Of a stretch of DNA of 64,000 bases, positions 23,483 through 34,281 are shown piece by piece. Both the position numbers and the translations under genes were made by a program. Source of the stretch: Macrotrachela quadricornifera (taxonomy: Eukaryota > Rotifera > Eurotatoria > Philodinida > Philodinidae); the NCBI GenBank assembly GCA_022393335.1, contig JAJEKB010021035.1, forward strand, positions 1,286,348 to 1,350,347, given 5' to 3'. The notes under the pieces are model-generated. The model did no database searches. It saw only the letters and a list, made by a program, of their open reading frames with translations, and was not told where the DNA came from. The first letter of the stretch is position 1, and each line of letters starts with the position of its first letter.

Positions 23483-23806
23483 CCCTTTGGGACCGGAATT
23501 ATTTTTCAATGGAAAAATAGTTCTTTCGTCGATTTATTATATTTGGCTCAAAATGATTAGATACAAGTCCAATGATAATGCATCAAGATAAGAGAGGAAG
23601 TGATCATGGCATCAGTTTATAGAGCAGAAAGAAAAAAGAAGATCTGATAAGCATCTATATGACAGGAAGAAAGAGAGAAAAGAGATGCATGCAACAGCAG
23701 CTGAGACGCTCTATTACCTTACAGTTGATAACAGCTTAATAAGAAATAAATATTTTCCTTACTGGAAAATAGGTGGTACAATCCTTGTACCACCAGCCTC
23801 AAAGGG
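23483..23806. mobile_element. piggyBac-type miniature element (324 bp)
   Basis: TTAA at 23479-23482 and 23807-23810 flank inverted ends CCCTTTGGGACCGG and (right, reverse complement) CCCTTTGAGGCTGG. A perfect hairpin GGTGGTACAA-TCC-TTGTACCACC sits just inside the right end. No coding capacity. The ends differ from those of 16887-17902, so it is a second piggyBac lineage. Confidence 0.75.
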
Positions 23807-23810
23807 TTAA

Positions 23811-24439
23811 GCACGACGTTTTCGTTTGATTTGATATGTTTAAATTTGTTTTTGTTTGAAAGAGCATCTCACGATGCAGGGCATGACGAGGTTCGTTTTT
23901 CCAAATACTTACTTCTTAAGTAGAAAAGAGGGGTCACAAGTTCCATTAATAAAAAAACTCTCTAAAATGGGTGTTGAATTATATAAATCTCTATAGATAT
24001 CATAAAAACGAAGATAACTTTAAAAAATGGGCCTCATCATGCTCCATCTTGACGAGCTCTTTCAAACCAGAAAAATTTAGAATGCGTGATCGAAAAAGCA
24101 TAAATTGAGTGAAAACGAAAAATCGTTTTCATTTTTTTCAAAATAAGCATATTTTTCAAGAAGAGGTTAACAAAAATCATTGAAAATGTTGAGCAAAACG
24201 GAGGTACCGAAGAAAAACCAACGTTGCTCCTGAAATATCTGAAGATGGACAATTTTCGCATCCATTTATCTCAATTTCAAACATTCAGACAAAGATTGAC
24301 TTTTTTTGGAGTGAGGGATGCCTTAAACCATTCTAGTTTATCGAAGGGTGATGAACCATTTACTAATTGCCTATTCAAACCTTTTAGTCCGGAAGTTGAA
24401 TACTATATCTTTGCTCGAAGAATGAAAACCTTCCTGTAA
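23811..24439. other. Intergenic, no feature seen
   Basis: No gene recognised; frames here overlap on both strands without domain content. Confidence 0.4.
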
Positions 24440-25187
24440 TACTATAGAATGACACATCGTTTTAACATTAGCATGGAACAAACTACCCTCAATCGTACAA
24501 TAATGAACCATCCTGAGTTTAACGTATAATAATCTACCCTTAAACCCATAATGATAAACCCTTTTTTTATGATCGAAGAATAGTCTATCTCCATAACTAG
24601 AATAATAAACCCTTTTATTAAGAATGGGGCGCAATGCACCCTTAAACCCATGGTAATCTATTCCTATAGATAGAATAATAAACCCTTCTATCAAGAATGC
24701 GAAACAATCTACTCTTAAACGTAGAGTAATCTACCGGAAACACAGGTTAGGAAACCCTTCGGTTGAAAACATGGGACAATCTATAGGTGAACGTAGAATA
24801 ATATATCCTATCATTGCAATCGTAGAACAGTCTGCGTTTTGAAGTAGGATAATCAATCGTTTGGTCGAGAGTGTAGAATAATCTACCGTGAATGCAGAAT
24901 AATAAATCATTTAATTGCAATCGTGCAACAGTCTACCTCTAATAGTAGATTAATCAGTTCTTTTGTGGAAAGCGTAGAATAGTCTACCCGTGAACGTACA
25001 ATAATAACCCATTTTATCATTACCGTAGAACAATCTCCAGTTAAAAGGAGATTAATAAACCTTTTTGATGAAAACATTGAGTAATAAATCCTTAAATTGG
25101 TGTGAGGAACATATACCCTTGAAAGGATTTTTGATGAGGTTTCTACTGTGCAACGATTGATTATTCTACAGTTTTTTTTACAGTGTA
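24440..25187. repeat. Degenerate ~50-60 bp satellite with TIR-like edge
   Basis: Repeating motifs GTAGAAYAATCTACC and AGAATAATAAACCCTTTTAT alternate about ten times with heavy divergence. The right edge TACAGTTTTTTTTACAGTG is the inverse of the left edge at ~18040 (CACTGTAAAAAAAACC). Either a 7-kb element with these ends or two relatives is present. Confidence 0.5.
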
Positions 25188-25189
25188 GC

Positions 25190-25982
25190 TCCCCCTAATG
25201 TTTTCATCGGCACGCTAACGCGCCTCCTGCATAGTAAAGAAACTCTATCATGTCAACCGGCTATTGGAAGATGTGGGTTCAATTCTCATTCTACTTTTTG
25301 ATTTTTTTGACTTAGTCATACATGCTAAGTCGAGCATGTCGAGTGGATGTATTCCAACTAATCATATCGAATAGAATCATTTGTGGACAAGTAAAATGAT
25401 TATAGAAGGTTCTACTAAACTCATCATATATGCTTTCTCTTTTGATTAATTATAAAATTCAAACTCACCCACCTTCACCCTCCTTTAAAAGGCAGTGATA
25501 GGAGTATTTTATATCTTTTCGTATAAATCCGATCATCTACATCATCTTAATTCGAACAAAAAATATATGCTATTATTTCATCTTATTCATTATAGCATTC
25601 ACCTGAAGACAGTTACATCTTATTGTTATAGAAAAAACATTAACTTTTAAAAAGAAATTGAACATTGATATAATGTCTCATCCAACTTATCCCGTTGATA
25701 CACGATGAATAAAAATAAAGTTGTTTATTATGAATAAAATATTGAATTTCATTAAAGATTCTTCACTTATTTCCCTTTTTTACTCTTTTCTTTTAATTCT
25801 AAATAAAATTCTTCCAATCTATATTAATAAAAGCTACATAAAATACAGATTCACATAATCAACAGCAGGTAATAATAATGAAAGCTGTATAACTATATTT
25901 TTTCTATAACAAATTTTGAAGGATATATTGTAATATTTTTTTAATGTGAAGTCCGTGGACGAATAAAATTTATCACAAAAAA
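25190..25982. other. Intergenic; weak tRNA-like segment
   Basis: Around 25205-25305 an A-box-like GGCACGCTAACGCGCC and a B-box-like GGGTTCAATTCTC precede T runs, as in tRNA-derived SINEs, but I could not fold a cloverleaf. The rest is AT-rich. Confidence 0.2.
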
Positions 25983-26690
25983 TGAGTCAACTATTGACTA
26001 GTGTAGCAAATGAAAAAGTTTGTCTGATGAGAGATATGAAAGTTGAAATTGAAAAAATTCTCGATTATTTAACAAAACGAAGCAAATCTTTCAAACAAAT
26101 GTTTTATTAAACACTATCAAAAACAACAACAGCAACTACAAATAATACTTTAGAGGAATTAAGAAAAATCGTTATTTTAATTTATAAAATAATGATTATT
26201 CAAACTTATCAACTTCTTTGGACTGTACATTTAGAATCAGGTACGAGACAATTAATTATTCCATTGAAAAAGAAAAGTTTCCTATTCAACAACTTTACCA
26301 ATATGGTCAAAAGACTTTTAAAAAAATGGTATCATCGAAGAATGTGGATAAGACAAGTAAAAATGAACGTTGTTTAAAATTTGTCAAAGATCTTTCACAT
26401 GATTTAGAACATCAATTAAAACAATATCAAACTGAATTAAATATTAAAACCAATATATTTCAAGCTTATACATTAACAATTCAAAAAATGATTGAAACAT
26501 ATGTTGAACAAAATCTTCATTCATTACGTATGGAAATCGAACATAAAGTGGAGCTTATAAATTATAATTATTATATTCAAACATTGAAAATAGAATATTT
26601 CCGACACACTCTAAATAATTTTCAAGTAAAAATATTTATTGAATTATCTCTTATTTTTCATTACTTATTTTGTAGGTAGGAATAGTTAAT
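25983..26690 (+). pseudogene. Coiled-coil protein pseudogene (two shifts, one stop)
   Basis: Starts with ATG (MSQLLTSVANEKVCLMRDMK) and runs 41 codons to TAA. It continues in another frame (TNNTLEELRKIVILIYKIMI, then QTYQLLWTVHLESGT) and shifts again near 26260 to the longest part (SIEKEKFPIQQLYQYGQKTF; KDLSHDLEHQLKQYQTELN; IQKMIETYVEQNLHSLRMEI). The charged heptad-like pattern with Lys, Glu and Gln suggests an alpha-helical coiled coil. Continuity of protein-like composition across the three frames argues for one former gene, decayed by indels; a trace continues to ~26760 (KELCQSKFEQEFKLLQRQIT). Family unknown. Confidence 0.55.
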
Positions 26691-27889
26691 GAAAGAACTT
26701 TGCCAAAGTAAATTTGAACAAGAATTTAAATTACTTCAAAGACAAATTACTTTCTATATTATACATCTGTTTCATTCAATGTATAACTGAAGAATCCGTG
26801 TGATTTTATATCGTTTAAGGAATTTAAACCATTTGATAAGTCTTCTTGTCAAGATGAAACACGTGTAATGGTAGCTATTCTCTCTTCTAAATTGTATCAC
26901 AAGTTCTTCCATATTTTACATGTTGTCTTTTACTTTTATATAACAATGTAAATAATGTTTTAGTTTGATTCTTTAAGTAGGATTAAATCAAAATGTCTTA
27001 AACTACCTGAAGAGTTCCTTGAGCAAGGATGAAACCAGTCATGGTATGCCCTTCTAAATTTTACTCACTCTTTGTAAATATTTCTACTATTCGTACTAGA
27101 TCTTAGTATTATGTATTGATTCTACTTCTAAATCTTCTATACTAACGCACTTGCCACTTGATAACCTATATCAATAATAGTGAAAAATTTTGTTTGGTGG
27201 TAATTTTACTCATCGTCATCCTCATCTCAAGACTTTACTCACTCTTCAATGTGATACCTATTCTTTTGAATAGAATTAGGCAGATATGCATTGATTTTCT
27301 CATAAAATCATTGTACAACTACTAGACATTTGATAAGAAAATCGAAATTTCAAATGAATGTTTTTCGTAGTAACTTTACTCAATTTTATTCTTACCCTCA
27401 ACTATCATCCACCCACAAAGTGCACAATATAGAACACATGGTGACGATATTGCTGTATGCCAAGTAGTATAATATAGTTATGAAATATCTTGCTACTCAT
27501 TATAAAAAAATTGATGAGTTCAAACAAAATTTATTGTAAAATTTAATCAAAAATTGAGCGAGGGTATTACATCATTTAAAAGAATTTTCATATTTATTAC
27601 AGTAACAGATAGCGTAGTCGGATAGTGTTTGATGGTCTACCTCATGCAATTTTTGCATTTTTGACAATTGATCAGACTATTATGCTCACTCTCAAACAAA
27701 TTGATTATATAAGTTAAAATTCGACAGATTTTGTCGCCGAGTCAATAGAAAATATTTTCGTCAGAATGCAAATATTGAGTAACTGACAAGAAATGGTTTA
27801 ATGCGGATGAGCACATACGAAATCTTTTTTTTTCAGTTGATGTGAGAGGTTTAGCACGAAACTCTTCTCACAAAATCGTTCATTGTAGG
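26691..27889. other. Intergenic with loose ~180-bp similarity
   Basis: Segments near 26830, 27000, 27160 and 27330 share words such as CTCTTCTAAATT, TTTTACTCA and ACATTTGATAAG, suggesting an old, heavily diverged repeat. No gene. Confidence 0.3.
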
Positions 27890-27899
27890 TGTTCAGCAT

Positions 27900-28087
27900 T
27901 GGTCTTATACAATGTCTTTTTTTGAGAAACTTAAGTATGGTTTGAAGCTTTTGCCCGCGCTCAGTCCTACTAAGTAGTCATCATCATCAAATGACTCGTT
28001 GATATTTTATAAATTAAGCTCAAAACAGTTCCCATTTTCATCAAACTTTGTCAAATAAATGTGTTCAAGATCAACTACTTCTGCCAT
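27900..28087 (-). pseudogene. 5' gene remnant, family unknown
   Basis: An ATG at 28087 opens MAEVVDLEHIYLTKFDENGN, then CFELNL and TAA. A shifted frame continues NESFDDDDYLVGLSAGKSFK, then PYLSFSKKDIV. The acidic run resembles the N-terminus of a regulatory or transposon protein, but no domain is recognisable. Probably dead. Confidence 0.3.
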
Positions 28088-28810
28088 TTTAGAGTGTCAA
28101 TTTCCAGCTATCAGGCTAATAATTAACGATCGAGAGAAAATCTTAGTTCTCGCTAATCCAATTTTATTCGACTGATAGATCAGTAAAAACATTAAAGCTA
28201 TTTTATTTCTAATTTTATATTTTCCTTATGATATATGAGTGTATAAAATCAATGTTTATTTGTTTAAATCATGTATTGACAATTAATGGAAAAAACATTT
28301 GCATTTCAACAGAAAGATAAAAAATATTCTGTTTGTTCTGTAGACAGGGCAAGATATAAAATGTCCAAGCTGTTCAGAACCGAGTACGGCTTGTCATCGA
28401 AAGCGAGACAGAAGCATAGGCCAAGAAAAAGCTGCACAGCAATGATCTGTTACGGTGAATGGACTTGATATGGAACCAATTGAGGGATGGTCTGGATCAA
28501 TTTGTACCAAGGAATCAATTTTTTCTGTTACCTAAATCATGAATTGAGAATGTCAAGTCTTTAAAAGATAATAAAAATCCTGCAAACGAATTGCCCAGCG
28601 TTACGTATATTTTTATACACGATGATTTGTAACTGTTCTTTTGAGAAATATTACGCTGAAAAGGCTCTCTAGCATCAATGTCAAGAGCTATGTTGGGAAT
28701 TTGCAAAAATAACTACAATAACTAATGTTCCATCAATGATTCAGAAAATAAAAGTTTTGGAAATCATAGCGGCCTCATAAGGGTCGACTTAACTAAGAAG
28801 AATAGATTTA
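28088..28810. other. 3' flank of the ADP-ribosyltransferase gene
   Basis: No gene recognised. Short frames near 28286-28706 lack domains. Confidence 0.4.
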
Positions 28811-30289
28811 TCAACTTACCATCGCAGGTATGTCATTATCAATAATGTTTTGGATTTGTTGAGTTAAATCTAGATCCGTGGATTCATATGCATCAGCTAT
28901 AACTTTGAGAAACTCTTCTTGGCCTTCTTGGCCTTCCTTGTCTTCCAAAGATTTTAGAAGCCCAACTATGCCCCCACCCACGGCTATGCCTCCAGCCGCA
29001 ATAGCGGCAGCCCCTAATACCCGGCGACTAGAAACACTGAGCTTTTTCTCGATTTTTTTCTCTTCTTTACTACGAATCATTTTAATTTTCACCAAACATT
29101 GTGAATCGCCAATATCAATTTTTTCATATGAATCCGTGCGTAAAACAATACCCGCTGGAAGCAGAACTTCTTCTTCTTCTGGAAATTCACTATATTCTTT
29201 GATAAATGCTATTGGCTTCGAGGCTACTTCTTCACGATCAATGTGCATCGATATAATAACAGATACTTGATCACTGTTGTTACGCGCATCGACGGATGAG
29301 TACGTATTTGCAACCGTGGGATCCGTTGAAACAGACAAAAAGTTTCTTGTCATGACATATTCATCTACCTTTGGTAACCGATTTAATTCTTTTCGTAATA
29401 TTACTTTACCTCGATGAACAATCAACGTCTCTGGCCACATTGATGATTGTTTATCATGTAGTTTTTGTAATTGCATATAAAGATCATGAAGAATAAAGCG
29501 AATTGCAAAATAATTTGTAGCAATAGAGGCAGCACATGTTTCACTGACAATGTAGTTAACAAAACAAGCAGATTTTGTATACCATTTGATCACATCTTCT
29601 TCACGATAATTGGCTTCAAAATAGTCAATTTGTCTCAAATGATCTGAGTTGTTTTTATACTTGGAACGGCAAAAATCAATAAACTGTTCTTTAGCTTCTT
29701 TAACGTTTGGAAGTTGTTTTATTAAGGATTCATTGAATGCTATTTCAATCAGCTGACGTACACCAGTTTGATCTAAGTTTTTCACACGCGTTCCAATAAT
29801 CTTCTTTGGCAGCCTACTTTGGTTGGAGAATAGACTGTCGGAAAACCAGCGCTCTGACTGCTGCTGAAATTGTTCTTGAGATATACGACGATAAATCATG
29901 GCGACCTGAGGGCATCGCCTGAAATTTTTGATGAGGTTTTTATTCTGTATATAATCACCTGACAGTATGAGAATAACACGTTGTGTACCACACTTCTTCA
30001 CATATTCCATGCATTTATTAGCATTATTGAATTTCACTGATTTTGTTCGTACCTGTTGACTCTGCTGCTTGATTTTTCGAAGATTTGGCATCCAAAAACG
30101 AAAATCTTTTGTCAGCCTTTTGTCTTTATCTCGGAGCCTTTTGACATTTGATATTCTGAGAAGACCAGTTTCAGACATGGTTTCTTCTACACCGTTTCCA
30201 GAAGTAGTTGTAAGTTCAACGAGGAAACGTTCTTCTTTCATCTTTTCTGCATTGCTCGGTTGCGTTTGAGCGATGAAAGAAGTTGCCAT
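28811..30289 (-). CDS. ADP-ribosyltransferase-like protein with C-terminal helix
   Basis: Intact 492-codon frame, ATG at 30289, TGA at 28811. The layout matches arginine-specific (R-S-E clade) mono-ADP-ribosyltransferases, which move ADP-ribose from NAD+ to target residues: VHRG with Arg293, FLSVSTDP (Ser319-Ser321), and the ARTT-loop acidic motif EFPEEEEVLLP (Glu371-374). Residues ~85-140 (NKCMEYVKKC, VILILSGDY, VAMIYRR) match the N-terminal region of the second gene at 46527-48719, so both are one family. Residues 424-445 (VLGAAAIAAGGIAVGGGIVG) form a Gly/Ala-rich hydrophobic helix, probably membrane-associated, before an acidic tail. No signal peptide is seen, so the enzyme should be intracellular. 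Codon 491 spans a perfect donor word (ATG|GTAAGT), so an alternative spliced C-terminus is possible. Substrate unknown. Confidence 0.8.
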   Translation of the reverse strand: MATSFIAQTQPSNAEKMKEERFLVELTTTSGNGVEETMSETGLLRISNVKRLRDKDKRLTKDFRFWMPNLRKIKQQSQQVRTKSVKFNNANKCMEYVKKCGTQRVILILSGDYIQNKNLIKNFRRCPQVAMIYRRISQEQFQQQSERWFSDSLFSNQSRLPKKIIGTRVKNLDQTGVRQLIEIAFNESLIKQLPNVKEAKEQFIDFCRSKYKNNSDHLRQIDYFEANYREEDVIKWYTKSACFVNYIVSETCAASIATNYFAIRFILHDLYMQLQKLHDKQSSMWPETLIVHRGKVILRKELNRLPKVDEYVMTRNFLSVSTDPTVANTYSSVDARNNSDQVSVIISMHIDREEVASKPIAFIKEYSEFPEEEEVLLPAGIVLRTDSYEKIDIGDSQCLVKIKMIRSKEEKKIEKKLSVSSRRVLGAAAIAAGGIAVGGGIVGLLKSLEDKEGQEGQEEFLKVIADAYESTDLDLTQQIQNIIDNDIPAMVS

Positions 30290-31549
30290 TTCACTTTATT
30301 ATAGTGCACAAACAGAGGTTATTTTCATTGTTTGAATCGAGATTGACGAAATATACAGCCAGAGAGAGAGAGAGAAAGAGAGCATTATTTATAACCCTTT
30401 TTATCTCGAAGTAGCTCGCATTACTTCCTCTCAATTTATTACCACTGTCGTGAAACGGTATGTATAACTTTGCAGAAATAAACACAATGTCATGCACGGT
30501 TGTATAGCAGTGTTGATCAACATGAAACTCAAGTTGTTGTTATCAGTTTCACTTGAAAATTTTCAAGTAATCGAAGAATTCACTTTATTTTGTCGATAAG
30601 CTCTACAAGAATTTTTTAGTTGTCATAATGTTTCATAGATCTCAACTACTTTTTTGAAGTATTTAATGACTGGTAAAGTTTGCGTAACGCGTTTTGAGGT
30701 TGCTCTCTATAAAACTTATTGTTTCATTTTTGGTCGAGTCTTTTTTAATTGAATACAAAAGAAGCATGGACCTTTTCCATGAACTAAAGTTTACTAATTT
30801 GATAAAAAATTTTACCAGAAAAAGTTAACAATAGTATTTTGATATCTGAGATTGAATTTATCATGTTCTATTGATAGTAAAATATGTACCATAGTTATAA
30901 ATGTCCTATTCAAATTCTATTGATCATTGATGCGTATTGAGATTGTTTATATGAGTAAATATGTAACATCATATCCTTTCTTCGATTCTTGTGCATGGTG
31001 TATAACATTCTTCTATGCGTCATAATGGAATCTTTCCATCGCGCCATTTTATGACTCAATTGGAATTTCCCCATTGAACCATCCCAGGAATGTCATCAGA
31101 AGGCTTCATTGTAATCGCGCATATAAATACGCGTGTATTGTTCTATTGTTCTGTGTGCACGTGTTTTAACGCTATATTCGTTATCAGTGCTTAACATATT
31201 CTATGTTAATAAAAGTACTCACGCATATTAAGTAAATCACAACCTCTAATAACTAATAGACTACAAACTAACAAAATTCATTATTTAAGTTCTATTTTAT
31301 CTTATGTATTTATTACTAAATTGAATTCACTATCCAGACATCATTTATTGAAGAAATAATCAAAAATGAGCAATTTTTTTAATAGCTGTAAGGCTTCAAA
31401 AATCGACCGAAACACCATAAACCTAGCATGAAAATATTTGCCTCAATATTCTCTTTCTATTCACAAAAAATTCAATAGGCTTTAGAAGGGAAAATACCAA
31501 TGGGGCGATTTGTGGTCTTATGCACCCCCGTACTTTGGGCATGATTTCT
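30290..31549. other. 5' flank of the ADP-ribosyltransferase gene
   Basis: A (GA)n tract at 30361-30382 lies about 80 bp upstream of the ATG on the coding-strand side, as a possible promoter-proximal CT repeat. The rest is AT-rich without recognisable genes. Confidence 0.4.
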
Positions 31550-32440
31550 TAGTTGAGGATTCTGACTAACCTGCTTTTATTCGTGACATGAGCCTTCTCT
31601 GATATAACCATAACTTTTGGCAGGATCCTCGTGTCAGGATTCAGAACAGGTCTTGACTCAAACTTAATGAAATCTTGACGAAATTCTCTCTATAGTTTTT
31701 GTCAGGCTTCGAGTGAATATTGACAGAGAATCTTAGCAGGATCCTGCAAACTGAATCAGGCAAAAATCCGAGCAAGAGCTAGAACAAATCCTGGATCGAA
31801 TACTAAATCAAACTTGGCCGAATCCTTGAAATATATAATTCAGAAAGATCCTTGAAAGCTATCTCACGAAATGAACATGGTTGAGTACATCAAGCCGAAG
31901 GCTGTAAAAATCTTTGAGAAATCTTTGCATTTTCTTTTTATCTAGATCTTGATTAGGATTCACATTGTTTTACAAGAGTTGGAATCGCATATTCTTGAAA
32001 AGTTCCGAACAAGATCCTGATTGAAGTTTTGTTATTTTCTTGTCAAAATGCTCGTCTGATGTGGCTATCGTTCCTGACAAAATCCTAACACAAAGATTTG
32101 ACCTAGATCCTAACGCGAACCTGATAAAATCTTGTCAAAATCCTGTCTGATAATCTTGAGAGGATCATATCAAGGATCTTGAGTAATTTCTGATAGGATA
32201 CTGTATTGTCAACTTAGAAAAATATCTGAGCAACAACTTGAAAAAAAACCTGAACAGGATCTTGTTTTACCTTGAAAAATTCTGGAAACAGGAATTACTA
32301 GGATTGGAAACATGATCCTAAATAAAACTTGGCAAGACCCTTGAGATTCAGGATCCTGTAAGATCCTTCCAGGGTTTCTCAAGGAATGAACAGGATTGAG
32401 ACTGGGGACACTGTAGGAGTACCCTTGGGTCCTCAACTAC
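31550..32440. repeat. Cluster of degenerate CAGGATCCTG words
   Basis: About 0.9 kb in which CAGGATCCTG-like words (GGCAGGATCCTCGTGTCAGG, AGCAGGATCCTGC, GGATCTTGAG, CAGGATCCTGTAAGATCCTT) recur every 15-30 bp on both strands, with no fixed period. Third block of this kind in the window. Confidence 0.6.
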
Positions 32441-32777
32441 TATACTGGAGAGGTATCCTTGAGTTGTCAAGTAGTATTAATAATATTACCAGCTTTTAAT
32501 GAAAAATATGTTTCATCCGAAACCATTTTACAAAAAAGATCGAGTATTTTGTTTCTAAGGTTGCTATTGAAGCTAATAGATTCGAATTGTTGCTTATTCA
32601 TATAAAGTTTCCGGATAAATTTTTCCGACATACGGACAGACAAAAAAATAGTTCTGGCTTCCAGAGTCAAGGGTTGAGTGAGTCGAAACGGTGAGCGCTA
32701 CTTGTTTTTTAGCATAATAATAAAAAGATTTTAAATCAATATACTCATCAAAACATGTACACAAGCTTACGCGGGGT
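32441..32777. other. Intergenic spacer
   Basis: A small inverted pair (CTCAACTACTATACTGG and TTGTCAAGTAGTATTA) lies at 32432-32488; related to words near 39594-39770. No gene. Confidence 0.3.
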
Positions 32778-33088
32778 TTGTCTGAATCTGATGTAATAGA
32801 AGATTATCAATTATGCATACCACCAAAAAATTCATCCGATTCAGCTAATATTAATCAACAAATTACTACTACTGATAATTTATCTCAAATAAATAATATT
32901 AATTTTGAAACTTTAACAAATGTTAAGAGTAAATCTAATCATAGTATTGAAAATAATAATGATAAAGAAGAACGATCGGATATAAATAGTGAAGAATCAT
33001 CTATAATTGATGAGCAACGATCGAACATAAATGAAGAACAACAGACAAACATCAATCTTGGACAACAATCGACTAATAATGGACAATA
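32778..33088 (+). pseudogene. Asn/Ser/Glu-rich low-complexity coding remnant
   Basis: An open frame without an ATG (begins SESDVIEDYQLCIPPKNSSD) that becomes Asn/Gln/Ser-rich (NINEEQQTNINLGQQSTNNG) and ends at TAA 33087. Downstream to ~33350 short protein-like pieces persist in broken frames (HPVTQNSFKIKR; FQKGKGPLYT; PLTLLQILTDLSN). This looks like the 5' end and decayed body of a transposon or hypothetical gene. No domain recognised. Confidence 0.3.
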
Positions 33089-33364
33089 ACTCCATGAGGA
33101 TCATGATAAAATATCAAATTGACCTTTCGAACATCACCCAGTTACTCAAAACAGTTTCAAAATAAAAAGGTAGATTTCGTTCAACTTTCAAAAAGGTAAA
33201 GGTCCACTCTATACCTAATCAAAACTTCCTTCCACCGACAATCCTTTAACATTGTTACAAATTTTAACCGATTTATCAAATTAAACTACGTTTTCAAAAC
33301 GTATACCGCTATTATTTTATTTATCGTTCCTAACCCTTTACAAATAAAACATACCAATTTACTC

Positions 33365-33945
33365 TAATAACATGTTGAATGTAAGTTAAGTCATATGAGT
33401 TGAATAATAATATTAAATAACATAATATTTAAGTTCAACATAAAATAATCATATTATTTATTAATATATAATAAAAATCAATAATATGTTAAGCTGAATT
33501 ATATGAGTCGAACAATTGTATCCAATGTGAGAACATGTAAATTCTAATATCAGATAGAGACATTATTTATTAATTTATATAATAAAATCAATGATCTATT
33601 TGCGTCGTAGGAATCAAATAATCGTATCAGATATGATAATATTTTGAATTTTAATATAAGATAGACACATCATTTATTAATCTATAATAAAATCACTGAT
33701 ATGTTAAGCCGAGTCATCTGCGTTGAATAATAGTATCAAATAACATCACTTTCAAATTTAATATCAGATAGCGACATATTTTCTTAATGTATAATAAATT
33801 AATAATATATCAAAGGTGAGTCATATGAATCAAATAATAGTATCAAATAAAATAACATCTAGAATTCTAGTATAATGCGTTAATATATAAATAATTACAG
33901 ATATATTTAAACTGAGTCAGATGAGTCGACTAATAGATTAACGCA
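33365..33945. repeat. ~110-bp tandem satellite, five to six copies
   Basis: Each unit contains ATATGTTAAGCTGAGTCATA + TGAGTCGAATAATAGTATCA and then CAGATAGAGACATCATTTAT + TAATATATAATAAAATCA-like sequence. Unit starts at about 33370, 33485, 33590, 33693, 33808 and 33903. Copies are ~70-80% alike by eye. Confidence 0.65.
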
Positions 33946-34279
33946 TGTTGTTTGATCTTAAAGGAATAATGACTGAAGTTAATGATGAGAGTGTCGACCC
34001 TGGTCTTAAAGCGAAGCATCTCTCACATTACTAACAGCAGCATGTCTTGTTTTTTGATCAACCAGCAACACATAAAATCCATAAGCAAAAACAAAGAAAA
34101 AAAAACGATAAATAGAGATGTTATCATTATTAAAGAGGATTCAATATGAGTAGAAGAAATATCAAATAGGAACAGAAATTATTAATATGTACCCATATCA
34201 TCGAAGTCGGGTCTTTTGGCGATTAATCACGATTTGAGCAAAAAATTCAGCAATTAATCGCGATTAATCGCCGATTTTC
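33946..34279. other. Spacer with ATTAATCGCGATTAATCGC words
   Basis: GCGATTAATCACGATT and AATTAATCGCGATTAATCGC at ~34219-34272 are short direct/palindromic words just outside the 34282 element. Origin unknown. Confidence 0.4.
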
Positions 34280-34281
34280 TA

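Noticed and set aside
24371..24694. Overlapping minus-strand frames with repeated GFKG/GLRV words
   Set aside because: Translations of the degenerate satellite 24440-25187.
25205..25305. tRNA gene
   Set aside because: A- and B-box-like words are present, but acceptor and anticodon stems do not fold; at best a SINE head.
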